From an uncultured Clostridia bacterium (GTDB lineage: Bacteria; Bacillota; Clostridia; Oscillospirales; Oscillospiraceae), in the NCBI GenBank assembly GCA_938049125.1, contig CALICR010000086.1:1-13861 (forward strand): 13,861 bases of DNA, in the 5' to 3' direction. The notes beneath the pieces are model-generated. The model did no database searches. It was not told the DNA's origin and worked only from the letters and a program-made list of their open reading frames with translations. Every line of letters begins with the position of its first letter. The stretch's first letter is position 1. Made by a program: the position numbers and the translations under genes. This document shows, piece by piece, positions 7,571 to 13,861 of the stretch.

Positions 7571-7579
7571 CCTCCTTCC
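7571..7579 (-). promoter_or_regulatory. Strong ribosome binding site for the TTG-initiated permease
   Basis: GGAAGGAGG on the minus strand, in the 19-base gap between the two permease genes, is 8 bases from the TTG at 7562. It decides the start and may compensate for the weaker initiation codon. Confidence 0.8.
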
Positions 7580-7581
7580 GC

Positions 7582-8514
7582 TCACTTGGCGTATTTCGCC
7601 TTGATGCGCGGGTCCACAAAGGCGTAGAGCAGGTCTGCAATCAGCATGATGATGCCGAACATAAAGGCCAGGAGAATCGTGGCCGCCATGACGACGGGCA
7701 TGTCCCGGTTCCGGATGCCGGTCACAATCAGCGTGCCGAGGCCGGGCATGGAGAAGACGGATTCGGTGATGACTGCGCCGCCCAGAAGGCCGCCGAAGGA
7801 GGTGGCCATGGTGGTGATGATGGGCAGCAGCGCGTTCATCAGCGCATGCTTGAAGGTGATGACGCCCTGCGGAACGCCCTTGGCCTTGGCGGTGCGGACA
7901 TAGTCGGAGCGGATGGTCTCCAGCATGGAGGAGCGGGTCATCCGCAGCATGGTTCCGGCGTAGGGAATGCCGAGGGTAATCATGGGCAGGATAAAGCATT
8001 TCCAGTTTGAGACGCCGTTCGAGGGCAGAATGCCCAGCTTCAGCGAGAAAATCAGAATCAGCATCATGCCGAGCCAGAAAGGGGGAATGGTCGCGGCCAG
8101 CATGGCGGTAATGCGGGAGAAATTGTCGACGAAGGAATACTGCTTGACGGCGGAGAGAATGCCAAGGGGGACGCCGATGATGGTGGCCATGGCGATGCCG
8201 TTGAAGGCAATCTTCAGGCTGGTTCCGACGCGTGCAAAGACGTCGTTGAAGACTGGCTGGCTTGTTCGGTACGAGGTGCCGAAGTCCAGGCGGAAGATGG
8301 CGTTATAGAGGTAGTCGAAGAAGCGGGTGAGGAAGGGGCGGTTGATGCCGAGCTGCTCATTCAGCAGGTCGACGGCCTCCTGGGTGGCGCTTGCGCCGAG
8401 GATCATCCGGCCGGGGTCACCGGGCTGGATGGCCATGATGGTGAAGATGATGAAAGCAACGCCGAGCAGCACGGGGATGAGCAGCAACAATCGTTTTCCA
8501 ACGTATCGTATCAT
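7582..8514 (-). CDS. Peptide ABC transporter permease, DppB/OppB type (310 aa)
   Basis: This is the first membrane subunit of the importer. The N-terminus MIRYVGKRLLLLIPVLLGV is the standard DppB opening with the first membrane segment at about 9-28, followed by the conserved PGDP (31-34) and a periplasmic loop ending LDFGTSY. About five further membrane segments follow. The EAA loop is at 205-226 (YVRTAKAKG...FKHALMN), contacting an ATPase. The C-terminal DPRIK is typical. ATG at 8514 has a modest AAAGG site at about 8525-8529. It follows the binding-protein gene after a 91-base gap containing a strong stem-loop (8551-8581), which probably lowers its expression relative to the binding protein. 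The stop is 19 bases before the next permease start. Confidence 0.94.
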   Translation of the reverse strand: MIRYVGKRLLLLIPVLLGVAFIIFTIMAIQPGDPGRMILGASATQEAVDLLNEQLGINRPFLTRFFDYLYNAIFRLDFGTSYRTSQPVFNDVFARVGTSLKIAFNGIAMATIIGVPLGILSAVKQYSFVDNFSRITAMLAATIPPFWLGMMLILIFSLKLGILPSNGVSNWKCFILPMITLGIPYAGTMLRMTRSSMLETIRSDYVRTAKAKGVPQGVITFKHALMNALLPIITTMATSFGGLLGGAVITESVFSMPGLGTLIVTGIRNRDMPVVMAATILLAFMFGIIMLIADLLYAFVDPRIKAKYAK

Positions 8515-8550
8515 AGGTATTCAGCCTTTCTATAGAGTGGATTTTACAGG

Positions 8551-8581
8551 GGGCGGCCCGGAGATTGCTCCGGGGCCGCCC
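8551..8581 (-). promoter_or_regulatory. Intergenic stem-loop between binding-protein and permease genes
   Basis: A 13-pair GC stem (8551-8563 with 8568-8581, one bulged base, ATTG-type 4-base loop) lies 24 bases after the binding-protein stop. There is no T-run on the minus strand, so it is not a full terminator. Structures of this kind between a binding-protein gene and its permeases commonly stabilise the upstream message or attenuate the downstream genes. On the plus strand it is followed by GTTTTG and could weakly terminate antisense transcription. Confidence 0.65.
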
Positions 8582-8605
8582 GTTTTGTGGCTGCGGTCCC
8601 TATTC

Positions 8606-10147
8606 TCAGTTCCAGCTCATCTCATAGACGTAAAGCTGACGGCCGGGATCTTTGTGGGGGGTCATGGTCAGGTTCTTGTCCCAGACCCAGGGAACTTCCT
8701 TGTTGAAGATCGGGATGTTGGGGCATTCGTCGTAGATGATGTCGACGATCTTCGCGTACAGCTCCTCACGCTTGGCGGGGTCCAGCTCCTTGGCGGCCTC
8801 GTCATAGAGGTCGGCGACTTCCTCGTTGTCATAGCAACACTTGTTGTCCATGACATAGTAGTTGGAGGTGTAGGCCATGTCTTCGGTGAAGGTCTCGCCC
8901 ATGGTAGCGGTGATGTAGTCGTGGTTGACCGTGTCGGCCACGGCGGATTCGGAGGAGACGATGTTGATGGTGACGCCGATCTGCGCGAGGCTCTGCTGCC
9001 AGACCTGGGCGTATTTCTCATGGTAGGAGTTGCCGATGACGGTCATGTCGCCGAGATCCAGGCCGTCTGGATAGCCGGCCTCGGCCAGCAGCTCCTTCGC
9101 TTTTTCCAGGTTGAACTCATAGTGGTTGTAGAACTGGTCCTCGTTCAGGCCGAAGGAATAGGGGTTTGCCATGAGGTAGGTGGGCAGCGCAAGGCCTTCG
9201 TAGGCGACGGCGATCATGGTGTCGCGGTCGGTGGCATAGCTGAGGGCCTGGCGGACGCGCTTGTCGTTGAGCGGCTCCACGGCGTTGTTCAGCAGGATCA
9301 CGGCGGTGTGGTTGGCGGTCACAAGCTGGGTGTTGTACTTGCCGGTTTCCTCCAGCGGGGCGTAGGAGGAGACATTGTAGCAGAAGAGCACGTCGAGGTC
9401 GCCGGTCTCAAAGGCGACGGCGGCGGTGGTGGCTTCGGTGATGACCTTGAAGGTGGCCTTCTGGATGGAGGCGGGACCCTGCCAGTAGTCAGGGAAGGCG
9501 GTCAGGACGGCCTCGGTGTTGAGATCGATGGACTCGAGCACATAGGGGCCAGTGCCGCATTCGGCGGTGAGCAGCTCATTCTCGGAGGCAAACTTTTCGC
9601 TCACGATGGGGAACTCCTTGAGATAGGAGACGAAGGGGGCGAAGACATCCTTCAGGGTGATGGTGACAACGTAGTCGCCGCTGGCCTCGACCTTGTCGAT
9701 GTAGTTGTAGTAAGGCTCCAGGGCGGCCTCGCTCATGGCGCGGTTGAAGGAGTAGGCGACGTCGGAGGCCTTCATCTCCTCGCCGTTGTGGAATTTGACG
9801 CCCTGGCGGAGGTTGAAGGTGTAAACGGTGCCGCTGTCGTCCACGGTCCAGTCCGTCGCGAGGACGGGAACGACTTCGCCGGCGTCGTCGACGCGGACCA
9901 GACATTCATAGACCTGGTAGATGAGGTACATATTGGTGTTGGTGGTGCAGGAGGGGCCGTAGGGATCCAGGCTCTGCCAGACGCCTTCGCAGTAGATGTT
10001 GACATCGTTTCGTTTCGAACCGGTGGATTCGTCTGCGGCGGCGCTGTTATCGGCCGGAGCCATGTCGGTGGGCTTGCTGCCGCAGCCGGAGAACAGGGAC
10101 ATCAGCAGGGCTGCAAGAAGCAGAAGCGCGAGAACGTGTTTTTTCAT
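8606..10147 (-). CDS. Extracellular peptide-binding lipoprotein of ABC importer, SBP family 5 (513 aa)
   Basis: This is the substrate-capturing lipoprotein of the importer, anchored outside the cell membrane. A lipoprotein signal is clear: MKK, a hydrophobic stretch (5-20), then lipobox LFSGC with the lipidated cysteine at 22, followed by a low-complexity Ala/Ser/Asp linker. The mature part begins with an LDPYG block and carries the family-5 signature region VVPVLATDWTVDD..YTFNLRQGVKFHNGEEM..DVAYSFNRA. Length is typical for dipeptide/oligopeptide binders (about 500-550). ATG at 10147 has TGGAGGA at 10154-10160. It is first in the operon, downstream of the divergent region shared with the M81 peptidase gene. 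The ligand cannot be read from the sequence; the family covers di- and oligopeptides, glutathione, nickel, heme and some glycosides. Confidence 0.95.
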   Translation of the reverse strand: MKKHVLALLLLAALLMSLFSGCGSKPTDMAPADNSAAADESTGSKRNDVNIYCEGVWQSLDPYGPSCTTNTNMYLIYQVYECLVRVDDAGEVVPVLATDWTVDDSGTVYTFNLRQGVKFHNGEEMKASDVAYSFNRAMSEAALEPYYNYIDKVEASGDYVVTITLKDVFAPFVSYLKEFPIVSEKFASENELLTAECGTGPYVLESIDLNTEAVLTAFPDYWQGPASIQKATFKVITEATTAAVAFETGDLDVLFCYNVSSYAPLEETGKYNTQLVTANHTAVILLNNAVEPLNDKRVRQALSYATDRDTMIAVAYEGLALPTYLMANPYSFGLNEDQFYNHYEFNLEKAKELLAEAGYPDGLDLGDMTVIGNSYHEKYAQVWQQSLAQIGVTINIVSSESAVADTVNHDYITATMGETFTEDMAYTSNYYVMDNKCCYDNEEVADLYDEAAKELDPAKREELYAKIVDIIYDECPNIPIFNKEVPWVWDKNLTMTPHKDPGRQLYVYEMSWN

Positions 10148-10376
10148 GGTTGATCCTCCATTTCAATTTTTGAGCGGGGACCCGTAAGAATCGGTAAAAT
10201 ATACAATTTTGGATCGGGCTCCGTCGCTCTGTCTGTCTAAATTAAAGCATATTATTTTGAATTTCGATATTTCATTTTTTCGATAACTGATAACGGATTT
10301 TTGAATAACGGTCATGAATTTTTTGATGCTATGATGAAACGGACAGGAAAATGACGGAAAGGATGGAGTTTTTCTG
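10148..10376. promoter_or_regulatory. AT-rich divergent control region between importer and M81 operon
   Basis: This 229-base region controls two divergent operons. Plus strand: an extended -10, TGC plus TATGAT (10327-10335), has no good -35 at normal spacing, suggesting activator dependence. GGATGGAG (10361-10368) is the ribosome binding site for the ATG at 10377. Minus strand: TGC plus TTTAAT (complement of 10241-10249) is a comparable extended -10 for the binding-protein operon. The stretch 10241-10335 is far richer in A and T than its surroundings and holds the repeats annotated at 10262-10311, which lie between the two predicted promoters, where a shared regulator would bind. Confidence 0.55.
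10262..10311. repeat. Direct repeats in divergent promoter: TTTCGATA x2 and ATAAC(GG) x3
   Basis: TTTCGATA occurs at 10262-10269 and 10278-10285, exactly 16 bases apart. ATAAC occurs at 10283-10287, 10290-10294 and 10305-10309; the last two are extended to ATAACGG and are 15 bases apart. The near helical-turn-and-a-half spacing and their position between two divergent promoters suggest binding sites for a regulator, possibly the LysR protein at 3765-4700. AT-rich sequence makes chance repeats easier, so this is tentative. Confidence 0.45.
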
Positions 10377-11849
10377 ATGGAACAAAAGAGAATTCTGGTC
10401 GCGCAGTTCAAGCATGAGACAAACTGTTTCAGCCCGTTTCCGGCGGACCGGACGGCCTTTTCGACGCGGAATGCGCTGATTGGGGCGGAGATCGCGCCCT
10501 ATTTCGACGGCGTTTCCAACGAGATGGGCGGCTTCCTCTCGTATTTCCGGGGGAAAGAGGCGCAGGTCCGGCTGGCCCCGGTCATCGCCTTCAACGCCGA
10601 GCCGTCCGGCCCGGTGACGGCAGAGGTATATGAATTTGTAACGGAGACGATCCTGCGCGCGCTGCGGGAGGACGGCCCCTTTGACGGTGTGCTCCTGTCG
10701 CTGCACGGCGCCATGGTGGCGGAGGGACACCCGGACGGCGAGGGCGACCTGCTGGAGCAGATCCGCCGGGCGGCCGGGCCGGAGGTGCCCATCGCGGCCT
10801 CCCTGGATCTCCATGCCAACCTGACGGAAAAGATGGTGCGAAGCGCCACGGTGCTTGTGCCCTTCCTGCATTATCCGCACACGGATGAATTCGAAACGGG
10901 GCGGCGCACCGCGGCGCTGCTGGAGGACCTGCTGGAGGGGCGTGCCGCCTACCGGATGGCGGCGGCCTATGTCCCCTATCTTCTGCCGCTGTACCCGACG
11001 GCGCTGCCGGAGCTTCATGCCTTCTATGCGCGCGCGGCGGCGCTGGAGCGGGAGCAGGGCGCGGCCATGGTCCGGATCACCCACGGTTTCTTCCCGGCGG
11101 ACGTGCCCTATATGGGAATGGCTGTCGTCGCGGTAACGGAAGACGGCCGCGCCGGGGAACTGGCTGCCGGGCTGGCGAAGGAGATCTGGCAGGGGAGAGC
11201 GGCGCTGCGCCGCAGCTTTCCGCCGCTTGCGGAGGCGCTGGACCGGGTGGAAACGGCGGCGGCCTTCCCCGTGGTGCTGGCGGATGCGGCGGACAATCCC
11301 GGTGCCGGCGGCTCCGGCGATACCACCTTCCTCCTGCGCGGAATTCTGGCGCGGGGACTGCGCGGCGGCGCCTATGCGGCAATCACCGATCCGGAGAGCG
11401 TCGCAGCCTGCGTCCGGGCGGGAGAGGGTGCCGAGGTGGAGCTGCTGCTGGGCGGAAAGGGCGACCCGGCGCTTACCGGAGGGCCGCTTCCGGTCCGCGC
11501 CCGCGTACAGCGGATCACCGACGGCGTCTATGTCAATCGGGACAAGATGGACCACGGCCTTGCGATCCGGATGGGCACGACGGCGATCCTGGAAATCGGG
11601 GAAAATCTCGTGCTGGTGACGGAGCGGCGCACACAGCCGCTGGACGCAGAGGTGTTCCGCGCCTTCGGCATCGAGCCGGAGCGGCAGCGGTTCCTGGTGG
11701 TCAAATCGTCGGTCCATTACCGCGCCTCCTTCGGGAAATTCGCGGCGGAGATGATTGAAGTGGCGGAGGGCGGCTATGCGCCGCCGGAGCCGGAGCGGCT
11801 GACGTTCCGGTCCCGGCTCTGCCAGCAGGGAGAGGGAATCGCGGAATGA
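10377..11849 (+). CDS. M81-family metallopeptidase, MlrC-like (490 aa)
   Basis: This is a zinc metallohydrolase related to MlrC, the enzyme that acts last in bacterial breakdown of the cyclic peptide microcystin by cutting small peptide fragments. Seen: N-terminal HETNCFSP (13-20), LSLHGAM (108-113), D144-x-H146 in the DLHAN motif, H165-Y-P-H168-TD, and the C-terminal-domain signature ADNPGAGGSGDTT (305-317) followed by VKSSVHYRASF (442-452). The D144, H146, H168 spacing is that of the MlrC zinc ligands. Length is normal and there is no signal peptide, so it acts in the cytoplasm on something imported. The ATG at 10377 has GGATGGAG 8 bases upstream. Its stop overlaps the reductase start by ATGA, implying coupled translation. 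Microcystin itself is an unlikely substrate here. Peptides or amides resistant to ordinary peptidases are more plausible; that is inference. Confidence 0.92.
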   Translation: MEQKRILVAQFKHETNCFSPFPADRTAFSTRNALIGAEIAPYFDGVSNEMGGFLSYFRGKEAQVRLAPVIAFNAEPSGPVTAEVYEFVTETILRALREDGPFDGVLLSLHGAMVAEGHPDGEGDLLEQIRRAAGPEVPIAASLDLHANLTEKMVRSATVLVPFLHYPHTDEFETGRRTAALLEDLLEGRAAYRMAAAYVPYLLPLYPTALPELHAFYARAAALEREQGAAMVRITHGFFPADVPYMGMAVVAVTEDGRAGELAAGLAKEIWQGRAALRRSFPPLAEALDRVETAAAFPVVLADAADNPGAGGSGDTTFLLRGILARGLRGGAYAAITDPESVAACVRAGEGAEVELLLGGKGDPALTGGPLPVRARVQRITDGVYVNRDKMDHGLAIRMGTTAILEIGENLVLVTERRTQPLDAEVFRAFGIEPERQRFLVVKSSVHYRASFGKFAAEMIEVAEGGYAPPEPERLTFRSRLCQQGEGIAE

Positions 11850-12724
11850 AAATCGGATGGATCGGTCTCGGTATTATGGGTACGCCCATGGCGCGGAATC
11901 TGCGCCGGGGCGGTATGGAACTTTTCGTCAACGATGTGTCGGAGGTGGCGGTGCAGCGCCTGACCGCAGAAGGCGCCCGGGCTGCATCCCGGGCGGAGAT
12001 CGGCGCAGCGTGCGAGATCATCGCGCTGATGCTGCCGAGCGGCCCAATTTCGCGGGACGTGATTGCGGGGGCGGACGGACTTGTCCGGCATGTCCGGCCC
12101 GGAACGCTGGTCATCGATTTCAGCTCCGTGACGCCGGAGGACTCCCGGTTCTGTCAGGAGCGGCTGGCGGAGGCTGGGGCCTCCTTCCTGGACGCGCCGG
12201 TCAGCGGCGGCGAGGAGGGCGCGGTGAACGGCTCCCTGGCCATCATGGTTGGCGGCGCGGAGGTGGATTTTCTCCGCGCGGAGCCGGTGATGAAGTTGCT
12301 TGGCTCCAAGGCGACGCTGGTCGGTCCCGTGGGCAGCGGCAGCGTGACAAAGCTGGCCAACCAGGTGATTGTCAACCTGACCATTGCGGCGGTCTCCGAG
12401 GCGCTGGTGCTGGCGAAAAAGTCCGGCGCGGAGCCGGAGCGGGTCTTCGAGGCAATCCGGACCGGCCTCGCGGGCAGCCGGGTGCTGGAGGACAAGGCGC
12501 CGCGGATGATCCGCGGAGAATTTGCCCCCGGCGGGCGGATCTCCATCAATCACAAGGATATGAAGAATGTGCTGGCGGCGGCCCACGCGGCGGATGTGCC
12601 GGTGCCGCTGAGCGCGCAGCTTTTTGAGATGATGCAGGCGCTGAAGGTCGATGGACAGTTCGGCGAGGACCACAGCGCCATTGTCCGCTATTACGAAAAA
12701 CTTGCCGGGATCCCGTCGCTTTGA
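11846..12724 (+). CDS. 3-hydroxyisobutyrate dehydrogenase-family NAD(P) oxidoreductase (292 aa)
   Basis: This is a beta-hydroxyacid dehydrogenase, reducing an aldehyde acid (such as tartronate semialdehyde or methylmalonate semialdehyde) or oxidising the matching 3-hydroxy acid with NAD(P). Seen: Rossmann motif GLGIMG (7-12) followed by TPMARNL, acidic D30 at the end of beta-2 (suggesting NAD over NADP preference), the substrate motif DAPVSGGEEGA (116-126), the catalytic lysine K169 in TKLANQ, and the second-domain H236-K-D motif. Length is standard. The ATG at 11846 has GGGAGAGGG at 11828-11836 and overlaps the peptidase stop by four bases. The substrate motif is the normal carboxylate-binding type. 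Close relatives include glyoxylate/succinic semialdehyde and tartronate semialdehyde reductases; the true substrate is unknown. Confidence 0.92.
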   Translation: MKIGWIGLGIMGTPMARNLRRGGMELFVNDVSEVAVQRLTAEGARAASRAEIGAACEIIALMLPSGPISRDVIAGADGLVRHVRPGTLVIDFSSVTPEDSRFCQERLAEAGASFLDAPVSGGEEGAVNGSLAIMVGGAEVDFLRAEPVMKLLGSKATLVGPVGSGSVTKLANQVIVNLTIAAVSEALVLAKKSGAEPERVFEAIRTGLAGSRVLEDKAPRMIRGEFAPGGRISINHKDMKNVLAAAHAADVPVPLSAQLFEMMQALKVDGQFGEDHSAIVRYYEKLAGIPSL

Positions 12725-12761
12725 GACGGAAATCCTAAAATGACGGAAGGAGCAACCAAAG

Positions 12762-13811
12762 ATGAACAGAATGTCTTATTTTCACCGGCTTCACGCGCAG
12801 ACGCCCACCAGAATGTGGATCAACAACGTGACGCGGGAGCAGGCGCACATGGCCATCGAGGCCGGCGCCGTGGGCTGCACGCAGAACCCGGCCTATACCT
12901 GGAAGATGATGCAGGATGAGAAGGAACGGCCCTATGTAATGGCGAAGCTGGACGAAATCCTCCGGACGGAGCCGGATGACAACATGGCGCTCATCAAGCT
13001 GCAGCGGGAGCTGATCCGCGGCGTTGCGGAGATTTTCATGGAGCTTTATGAAAAGAGCAGCGGTCGCGACGGCTATGTCAGCATCCAGGGCGACCCCTTC
13101 AATGAGACCGGGGCGGCCATCGAGGAGTACGCGCATTTCAACACGTCGCCCCTGCCGAATATGACGGCAAAGGTGCCCGTGGTCGAGGGCGGCTTGGAGG
13201 CGATTCCGCACCTGGTGGCGGACCGGATTCCGGTCAACTGCACCGAGATCATGGCGGTCCGGCAGGCACTGGACGTGGCGGAGATCTACGAGACGGTCGC
13301 AGGCGGCATGAAGAATCCCGCGCCGCTGTTCTACAGCGTCATCACCGGTATTTTCGACGAATATCTCCACGGCTATGTCCGGGACAACGGCATCGACGTG
13401 TCGCCGGATGCCCTGTGGCAGGCCGGGCTGGCCGTCGCGAAGAAGGCCTACTGGATGGTGAAGGAGCGCGGCTCCTCCTGCCGCTATATCGGCGGCGGCG
13501 CCCGGGGGTTGCAGCATTTCACGGAGATGGTCGGCGCGGACTGCATCGTGACCATCAACTGGAACGGCTTTGCGGAGAAGCTGATCGAGCAGGACCCGCC
13601 GGTGGTGCAGCGTTTCTTCCTGCCCACGCCCTACTCGGTGGAGGACGAGCTGCTGACCCGGGTGGACGAATTCCGCCGGGCGTACCTGGTGAATGGCATC
13701 ACGCCCGAGGAATACGAGGATTTCGGCCCCGTGGTGCTCTTCCGGACCTCCTTTGAATCCGCCTGGAAGAACGCCCTCGCGGAGGTGAAAGCGCGGCGCG
13801 CCGCGCAGTAA
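12762..13811 (+). CDS. Transaldolase-family (class I aldolase-like) protein (349 aa)
   Basis: This is a TIM-barrel protein of the transaldolase/fructose-6-phosphate aldolase superfamily. The match rests on GAVGCTQNPAY (35-45; the family T-x-N-P motif), the Schiff-base segment MTAKVPVVEGGLEAI with K137, then IPVNCTEIMAVRQALDVAE (156-174), which mirrors the family's GI-x-x-N-x-T...QA region. Strand YVSIQGD (105-111) carries Gln109, as in the aldolase-type members, rather than Glu. The usual aspartate on the first strand is replaced by Asn21 or Asn22 (MWINN). At 349 residues it is longer than the 220-residue aldolases and closer to classical transaldolases, though with little similarity to them. 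GGAAGGAG (12745-12752) is 9 bases before the ATG at 12762; the gap to the reductase is 37 bases, so it is probably in the same mRNA. It ends in tandem stops TAA TAG. Role is likely carbon-carbon bond cleavage or formation on a product of the pathway; the substrate is unknown. Confidence 0.8.
   Translation: MNRMSYFHRLHAQTPTRMWINNVTREQAHMAIEAGAVGCTQNPAYTWKMMQDEKERPYVMAKLDEILRTEPDDNMALIKLQRELIRGVAEIFMELYEKSSGRDGYVSIQGDPFNETGAAIEEYAHFNTSPLPNMTAKVPVVEGGLEAIPHLVADRIPVNCTEIMAVRQALDVAEIYETVAGGMKNPAPLFYSVITGIFDEYLHGYVRDNGIDVSPDALWQAGLAVAKKAYWMVKERGSSCRYIGGGARGLQHFTEMVGADCIVTINWNGFAEKLIEQDPPVVQRFFLPTPYSVEDELLTRVDEFRRAYLVNGITPEEYEDFGPVVLFRTSFESAWKNALAEVKARRAAQ
13791..13806. repeat. Perfect 16-base GC palindrome at the 3' end of the aldolase-like gene
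   Basis: A self-complementary run of G and C encodes the last residues (ARRAA) just before the stop codon. No T-run follows directly; the nearest is TTTT at 13817-13820. It may be a 3' mRNA structure or simply a product of Ala/Arg codons in GC-rich DNA. The remaining bases 13812-13861 show no feature. Confidence 0.3.
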
Positions 13812-13861
13812 TAGAGGCGTTTTCCGGCAGCATGGAACATACGGCCCCGCCGCTCCGGGCA

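Noticed and set aside
5661..7604. Very long open frame on the plus strand opposite the ATPase and permease genes; similar long frames at 2070-3668 (+), 8327-10153 (+) and 10329-11717 (-).
   Set aside because: Each lies wholly or almost wholly opposite a gene with clear family motifs, has no ribosome binding site, and reads as compositionally odd protein rich in Gly, Val, Asp and His. They arise from GC-rich codon bias of the real genes.
7563..7640. Longer N-terminus for the DppC-type permease starting at ATG 7640.
   Set aside because: It would overlap the upstream permease gene by 59 bases with no ribosome binding site, whereas TTG at 7562 follows GGAAGGAGG by 8 bases.
10331..10354. Short leader peptide frame (MMKRTGK) upstream of the M81 gene.
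   Set aside because: Its start overlaps the predicted -10 element, so it would not be on the transcript, and it has no ribosome binding site.
11846..13811. Sulfosugar breakdown by the transaldolase route (transaldolase plus sulfolactaldehyde reductase).
   Set aside because: The reductase has the ordinary DAPVSGG substrate motif, not the arginine-bearing version seen in the E. coli sulfolactaldehyde reductase YihU, and no sulfosugar isomerase, sulfoquinovosidase or sulfonate exporter is present.
1..13861. CRISPR arrays, tRNA or rRNA genes, insertion sequences, phage or defence genes.
   Set aside because: No regularly spaced repeats, cloverleaf-like or rRNA sequence, transposase, integrase or terminal inverted repeats were seen; almost all of the window is filled by metabolic and transport genes.

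Overview
This window looks like catabolic DNA from a GC-rich anaerobic member of the Clostridia (Oscillospiraceae-like). That placement is an inference from strong AAGGAGG-type ribosome binding sites, a GC-rich coding sequence broken by two short AT-rich promoter islands, and the gene content. No rRNA, tRNA, insertion sequence, phage gene or CRISPR array was seen.

Layout, left to right. (1) Positions 1-984 (+) hold the 3' part of an isocitrate/isopropylmalate-type dehydrogenase that runs off the left edge and ends at a strong, probably bidirectional, hairpin terminator (986-1028). (2) Positions 3659 to 1135 (-) hold a two-gene operon: a D-aminoacylase-family amidohydrolase, overlapped by ATGA with a class A beta-lactamase-fold serine hydrolase that has no export signal. 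(3) Positions 3765-4700 (+) hold a LysR-type regulator, divergent from the amidohydrolase. (4) Positions 10147 to 4705 (-) hold a complete five-gene peptide-type ABC importer: lipoprotein binding protein, two permeases, two ATPases. (5) Positions 10377-13811 (+) are divergent from the importer and hold an M81/MlrC-like metallopeptidase, overlapped by ATGA with a 3-hydroxyisobutyrate-dehydrogenase-family reductase, then a transaldolase-family protein.

Read together, everything from about 1135 to 13811 fits one catabolic island. A peptide-like or N-acylated compound would be captured by the lipoprotein, imported by the ABC system, cut in the cytoplasm by up to three different hydrolases (zinc amidohydrolase, active-site-serine hydrolase, M81 metallohydrolase), and a carbonyl product would pass to the reductase and the aldolase-like protein. 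The LysR regulator is the only regulator in view. The substrate is not known from the sequence; D-amino-acid-containing or otherwise protease-resistant peptides are the leading guess because of the hydrolase families present. The two divergent intergenic regions (3660-3764 and 10148-10376) are the likely control points.
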